Positions 59,642-64,000 of a stretch of DNA of 64,000 bases are shown here, piece after piece. The position numbers were made by a program, and so were the translations under genes. Each line of letters begins with the position of its first letter. Positions within the stretch are counted from its first letter, which is position 1. The stretch comes from Guyanagaster necrorhizus (taxonomy: Eukaryota; Basidiomycota; Agaricomycetes; Agaricales; Physalacriaceae). Where the stretch lies: the NCBI RefSeq assembly GCF_019112545.1, contig NW_025064887.1, forward strand, positions 199,448 through 263,447. The letters run 5' to 3'. The notes beneath the pieces were generated by a model. The model made no database searches. It saw only the letters and a program-made list of their open reading frames with translations, and was not told where the DNA came from.

Positions 59642-61216
59642 ATGTCGACCGTATCGGCATCCCAACAAGAATTCGACTTCTGGGAATTCGTCAATTGTGC
59701 AAGATGTCAGTTACCTGTCGCCTCCGACGCTGGCGCGACCATTCCATTCTGGTTGACGGAGTGCGGGCATATAGTCTGCAACAACCATCTCAGTCAGTCG
59801 GATGGTTGTATCTTGGCATTGAAAAGGATATTCATGACCTTATACGGCAGACGCTGACCAGAGTTGTGCTGTATGCAGGTCGCCCGGCATTCAGCTAGTG
59901 CCCCTTCAACGCGAGGTGCGTCACCAGTTTTCAAGCACATTCCTGTTTGTTAAATAGGGATCACCAAAAGATGGAACCACCAATGTCTGAGTGGTTTCGT
60001 TCGATACCGTATGCACTGGACTCCATTGCATATACAGCCAAAGTGTTTTCGATCGCTTTTTTGCCCTGCGTCTCTTGATTGTTGTCCAGTTCCAGCAAGA
60101 TTCCATGGCTACTCAGATACGGTACTACAGGGCTAGACATCAACAACAGCGGGCATATATAGAGAAACTCAAGCGCGATATGGTGGAACTGAAAAGGTGC
60201 GAAAGGCCGCCTGCTTGCCAAGATACAAAGCTCGATATCTTCCGTTTTCAGAGCGAATCAGTATTTAACGGAGGAAATATCATCATACCAGCAAGGTGTC
60301 CATCCTTCACAGCAGCAGATCTACCATCGCAGAGATGACCAAGAACCGTCGGAGAATATGAATGCCCACGGGAAACGCCCCATGGATCAGCGGTATGCCC
60401 TACCTTCAGCTTCTTTCTATAATTTCCAATATACCAGTGCATCACAGACCAATGACTACTTCTAGTCCCCATTCCTCTTTGATAGGTCCCGATAGGCTCA
60501 CCCTACCACCTGGCCAACAGCCTCCCAGTTTGTCATACAACCGTGCAAACGGCATAGCACCGCAAGCCGTCAACAATGTTCGACAGCGACAACAGAGGCC
60601 AGCATCTCGCAATCTTACGCAGTGCGGTTCCTTCAATTATCCATGATGCTATAATCTTAATTCTGCTAGGCAATACGCTTATGTCCCGCCCTCGACACCG
60701 CACATGCCTCCACCTCAGTTACCGCACATGCAGGCACCTCGAAATGTACCAGGAGCGAGAGCGAATCAAGATACTTCACAGAACCATACTGGGCTGCCAC
60801 CAGCTGTTGTTCCTGCCCTCGCCAAGTTCAAACCCGCTCAAGTGCAAGGTAACAACAAACCACGGAATATGGGTCCGCCGCCCACGCCGTCGCATGCACG
60901 AACGCAACAACGGCAATCTGTCAATGCGCCAACGAATGCCATTCCTTCTCGTCCGTCCAACCCCGGAGCACCCACCTCAAATCGATTCCTTCCTCCAGGA
61001 GAAAGGTTCGCTCCGCCGTCATCAGCAGATACTGGTGGAAAACGGTTCCTACCTCCAAATCCGACGACAGGTCCTGAACACTTCGACTCTGCTCGTAATG
61101 CTTCTCTTGCGGGGCCTTCGACTAGGGCAGTGCCTCGTGCTGGAACGGCTGTACCAAATACTGTTGGAGGTGGAAGCCAAAGGATGCCTTTTGTACCTGG
61201 ACAAGGATTCAGGTGA
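59642..61216 (+). CDS. Zip3/RNF212-like RING protein (meiotic crossover E3)
   Basis: Zip3, RNF212 and HEI10 are RING E3 ligases for SUMO or ubiquitin that mark crossover sites on the synaptonemal complex. I chose the ATG at 59642 (STVSASQQEFDFWEFVNCAR) over one 84 bp upstream. The RING starts CARCQLPV, continues LTECGHIVCNNHL, and across an intron reads NADQSCAVCRSPGIQLVPL, giving the C-x2-C, CGHxxC-x2-H, C-x2-C pattern of this class. A helical coiled-coil part follows (YRARHQQQRAYIEKLKRDMV, then LKRENTVLRSENQYL). The tail is Pro/Gln/Asn-rich and ends RMPFVPGQGFR, with two similar NRFLPPGERF and KRFLPPNP boxes. About 440 residues. Domain order fits RNF212/Zip3; whether it acts in meiosis is inferred. 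Confidence 0.8.
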
Positions 61217-61941
61217 AGGAAGACTTGCTCCTCTGTGGCTGTCGTTTCCTTATATCGGTTGTTGCTAAGCTCGGAACTACCTGTGCCTAGAAATATTTAC
61301 ACAATTTTGCTTCGAAAGTCATATAATGATGTATCCATCCAACAGCGCTGCATTAGGGAGCCGCAATACAAAGGTTCGAGACATTATTATGATGCAGGGG
61401 CGTTAGGGGGAGTGTTGATGACGAAGAGAGGCATGTAAGAGGCAAACAAGGCGCTGATACATAAACTGAGGACATGTCAGTTCCATATCTTGTGGACAAG
61501 ACTGCTACTACACACAGAAGATTCGACAAGCCGCCAGTTCCCTCCTTGGCACGCATGGGATGCTGGTTGAAGTACTGGTTCAGGCCGAACAGGACCGAAG
61601 GCCAAGCAAGATACCTCTCAAAGGATAAGATAGTGAATTCTCGGTCGAAAAAGGAGATGCTTACCTATTCCGCGTCACCATGATTAAGCCGGAGAGGAAC
61701 ATGCCAGACGATCCAAGACCCTCTACATCACAATAAAAAGAGACAACTGAATGAATACCACAAGGACAGACCACTTTCTCTATACCATGTCGGAGGCAGA
61801 GTGAATTTTGTTGCGAGGGCAGCATCTCTAGGATCGTCCTTCGTGGACATCATGGTCGATGATAACCGTGAAAAAATTTGAAAACTTCGTTCTATAGCAG
61901 GCCACGTGCAACGCCTATCTCTGGACCACCTGAGTACCCGT
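61217..61941. other. intergenic spacer before the permease
   Basis: About 725 bp between two plus-strand genes. No recognised gene; a 69-codon frame at 61474-61683 has no known features. Confidence 0.5.
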
Positions 61942-64000
61942 ATGACTTCTAGTACCGGCAACGACGATGAGCAGCAATATCTTCTGAATACCCATTCTGG
62001 ATCCCATTATGACTCGACCAAGACAGTCGTCGTCGCTAGTGGTATCGACGGCGTTGCAATACATAGGAATGAAAGTGATTGTGAGCAGCGATAAGGACTT
62101 GGCTCGAAGAATACTGCTCAATAACTGCCAGCGCGCAACGGGGAATCCTATGACGATGTACCTCAGGCAAAGCGACGGCTAGGTACGTTCATCCTATCGC
62201 TCGAAATATATCAGTTATTCAGCTGTCCATTGCCAGGTCTATTCAGCGCCACCTTTTTAATATTCAATCGAATCATTGGAACTGGGTGAGACAATTTCCT
62301 TGCTATGTCTTCAACCTGCGATATCTGATGTTCAAATTGAAGTATATATGCGACGCCAAGCGTCATCTTACGCTCGTCTGGAAGTCCGGGCCTTGCACTA
62401 GTTATGTGGTTAGTTGGAGCAAGTATTGCAGCGGTAGGAACAGCTGTTTACATTGAACTTGGCACCGTATGTTCTATGTTTCGTATCTATCCAAATGAAA
62501 TACTGATGCATTCATGTAGGGACTGCCTCGAAGTGGTGGAGAGAAGAATTACCTCGAATTCATATATAGACGTCCCAAGTTCCTAGCAACATGCGCATTT
62601 TCTGTTTATGCGATTATCACGGCGAGTCCTCGTCTGCAGATGTTGCTAGGACCCGCTTACAGGTGTTTCAGGGCTCATCGGCTGCTAACAGTCTTGTTTT
62701 TGGAGAATGTTTGTATTTTCTTTCCGTATCGTTATCTAAGCTGACCTTCTCAGATGTTCTTCATGCTCTGAGCATCGAACCTGCTAGATGGAATACTCGT
62801 TTTGTAGCATTCTTGTGTATATCCTTTTGCTGTCTGCTCCATGGCACCACATTCAAGTGGGGACTCCGCCTTCAGAATACGCTAGGTCTTTTCAAGCTCT
62901 TCCTCCTTTCATCGATAGGTACCGCGGGTTTGTTTTGTCTGGCTGGTGTCCCCGGATTTCGCATTAGAGGCGAATATGAGGCTCCCGATAATCTCCGGTG
63001 GGATAAGCTGTGGCAAGGTAGTAACTCCGATGCAAATGCTTTGATATCTGGTTTGTACAACATTATTTGGTGAGGTAGACTGTTGCAATTCGTCATTTAA
63101 TACCTAATTCTCTTGATTATAGGTCTTTCGTTGGCTATTCTACTGCCAATTATGCATTGTCCGAGGTCAGAAACCCTGTTCGGACGATAAAGAGGGCAGC
63201 ACCTCTGGCCCTTATTTCTGTAACCGCAGTCTACCTGCTAGTCAACGTTGGTTACTTCGCTGTGGTTTCCAAAGGCGATATAATAGGAAGCCGGCGGATC
63301 GTTGCGTAGGTGAATTTGCTCATAACTCCTTCACATTTACAAAGTTACTTTGTAGAGCTTTGTTCTTCCGAAACCTATTTGGACCAAACTTGGAACGAGT
63401 GAGCCGATATTTCCTCATATCACCTCAGACCTCCTAATAGTTGATAGGTTCTCAGCGTTTTTATTGCCTTATCGACGCTAGGAAATTTGCTTACCGGCCA
63501 GTTCAGTCAAGGGCGCAGTAGGCTATTTTCCAGAATAAACTTACAACTTCTCTCAGTCATCGTTTCTAGTCATACAGGAATTGGGCCGAGAAGGGGTGAT
63601 ACCATTATCGTGGTTCTTTGCCAGCAACATGCCATTCAACGCGCCCTTGGCAGGTCTTGCTACGAACTGGTTCTTTTCTACTATGTTCATGGTTCTTCCC
63701 CCACCTGGTGATGCCTACTTGTTCATGATTAGTCGTGAGTTTTCAGCAGATTCAGAACCTACAAAATCTTTCAACTTTCCATCAGTGTCATCCTACTGTC
63801 TTGCTATCATAAATGCTCTCGTTTCCGTGGGCCTTCTGCTGCTGTACACTTCTGCGTACAGGGCATGGAGTTGGGACCCTCCATTCCGAGCTCCCAAGAT
63901 TGCAATCGTCTTGTTCTTTTTATCTAATGTATTCCTGATACTCGTTCCTCTAATACCACCCGCGCCTGGATCAAGAACGTATGAGCATTTGCCTTATTGG
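61942..64000 (+). CDS. amino-acid permease of the APC superfamily (methionine permease-like), 3' truncated
   Basis: These permeases import amino acids with protons at the plasma membrane; the wording is nearest the Mup1 methionine group. The ATG at 61942 gives a hydrophilic N-terminus TSSTGNDDEQQYLLNTHSGS. The first helix is GLFSATFLIFNRIIGTG, joined to IYATPSVILRSSGSPGLALV, with GTG as the substrate-binding turn. Then WLVGASIAAVGTAVYIELGT, GLPRSGGEKNYLEF, SFVGYSTANYALSEVRNPVR (unwound helix 6 region, the family hallmark) and SVTAVYLLVNVGYFAVVS. Later helices include GREGVIPLSWFFASNMPFNA and CLAIINALVSVGLLLLYTSA. The gene passes the right edge while still coding (SRTYEHLPY). Many small introns. 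Confidence 0.87.

Noticed and set aside
2813..61216. A DNA-repair/meiosis gene cluster (RAD54, OGG1, Zip3-like)
   Set aside because: The three genes are 20-35 kb apart among unrelated housekeeping genes. Chance grouping is simpler.
1..64000. tRNA, rRNA or CRISPR features
   Set aside because: I looked for B-box-like motifs and regular repeats and found no convincing case. A dedicated scan could still find a tRNA I missed.

Overview
The window is nuclear DNA of a filamentous fungus, almost certainly a mushroom-forming basidiomycete (Agaricomycetes). Genes are dense and run on both strands. Nearly all are broken by many introns of about 45-65 bp with GT...AG ends, coding exons can be very small (UFD1 begins with a 9-nt coding exon), and the families are eukaryotic housekeeping genes mixed with fungal accessory enzymes. 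I saw no tRNA, rRNA or CRISPR array. Gene models below were built by hand-splicing reading frames against remembered family consensus, so exact intron borders are less certain than gene identities.

Layout. 1-2.7 kb: the 3' part of an unrecognised gene, then a decayed short-chain dehydrogenase pseudogene. 2.8-5.8 kb: RAD54. 6.1-8.1 kb (minus): a secreted GH28 endopolygalacturonase with a 1.1 kb upstream region. 9.2-12.3 kb: divergent LIN1/CD2BP2 (U5 snRNP) and a PQ-loop vacuolar amino-acid transporter. 12.5-14.5 kb: a LisH-CTLH protein and an orphan protein. 15.3-19.4 kb: an adenylation-carrier-reductase (NRPS-like) enzyme. 19.5-23.9 kb: divergent mitochondrial ribosomal protein L3 and an RRN6-like Pol I factor. 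24.3-25.8 kb: a mitochondrial carrier. 26.2-32.2 kb: divergent CCT4 and UFD1, then N-myristoyltransferase. 32.3-36.4 kb is accessory: an F-box-like pseudogene, a FAD monooxygenase, and an 808-bp decayed pogo-like transposon lying 39 bp from the monooxygenase start. 37.2-40.8 kb: divergent NPR2 and OGG1. 42.1-44.0 kb (minus): membrane-type casein kinase I. 45.7-52.3 kb: GID4, a Baeyer-Villiger-type flavin monooxygenase and a convergent MFS transporter. 52.9-54.0 kb: Ran GTPase. 54.2-58.8 kb (minus): a JmjC protein. 59.6-61.2 kb: a Zip3/RNF212-like RING protein. 61.9 kb to the end: an amino-acid permease, cut by the window edge.

Functional links: several genes serve proteostasis and nutrient control (CCT4, UFD1, GID4, the LisH-CTLH protein, NPR2, vacuolar and plasma-membrane amino-acid transporters), and three serve genome maintenance or meiosis (RAD54, OGG1, Zip3-like). 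These look like ordinary interspersed genes, not operons or a designed cluster. Four divergent pairs share very short spacers (about 90-170 bp) and probably use common promoters.

The most unusual feature is the transposon. I find no CpG dinucleotide between 34544 and 35727 (about 1.2 kb), while DNA on both sides is CpG-rich. It has 23-bp terminal inverted repeats (21/23 matching), TA flanks and a stop-ridden CENP-B-type helix-turn-helix relic. This looks like cytosine-methylation or RIP-like decay of a pogo/Tigger derivative, spreading toward the promoter of a live gene. I did not find a convincing new multi-gene system.
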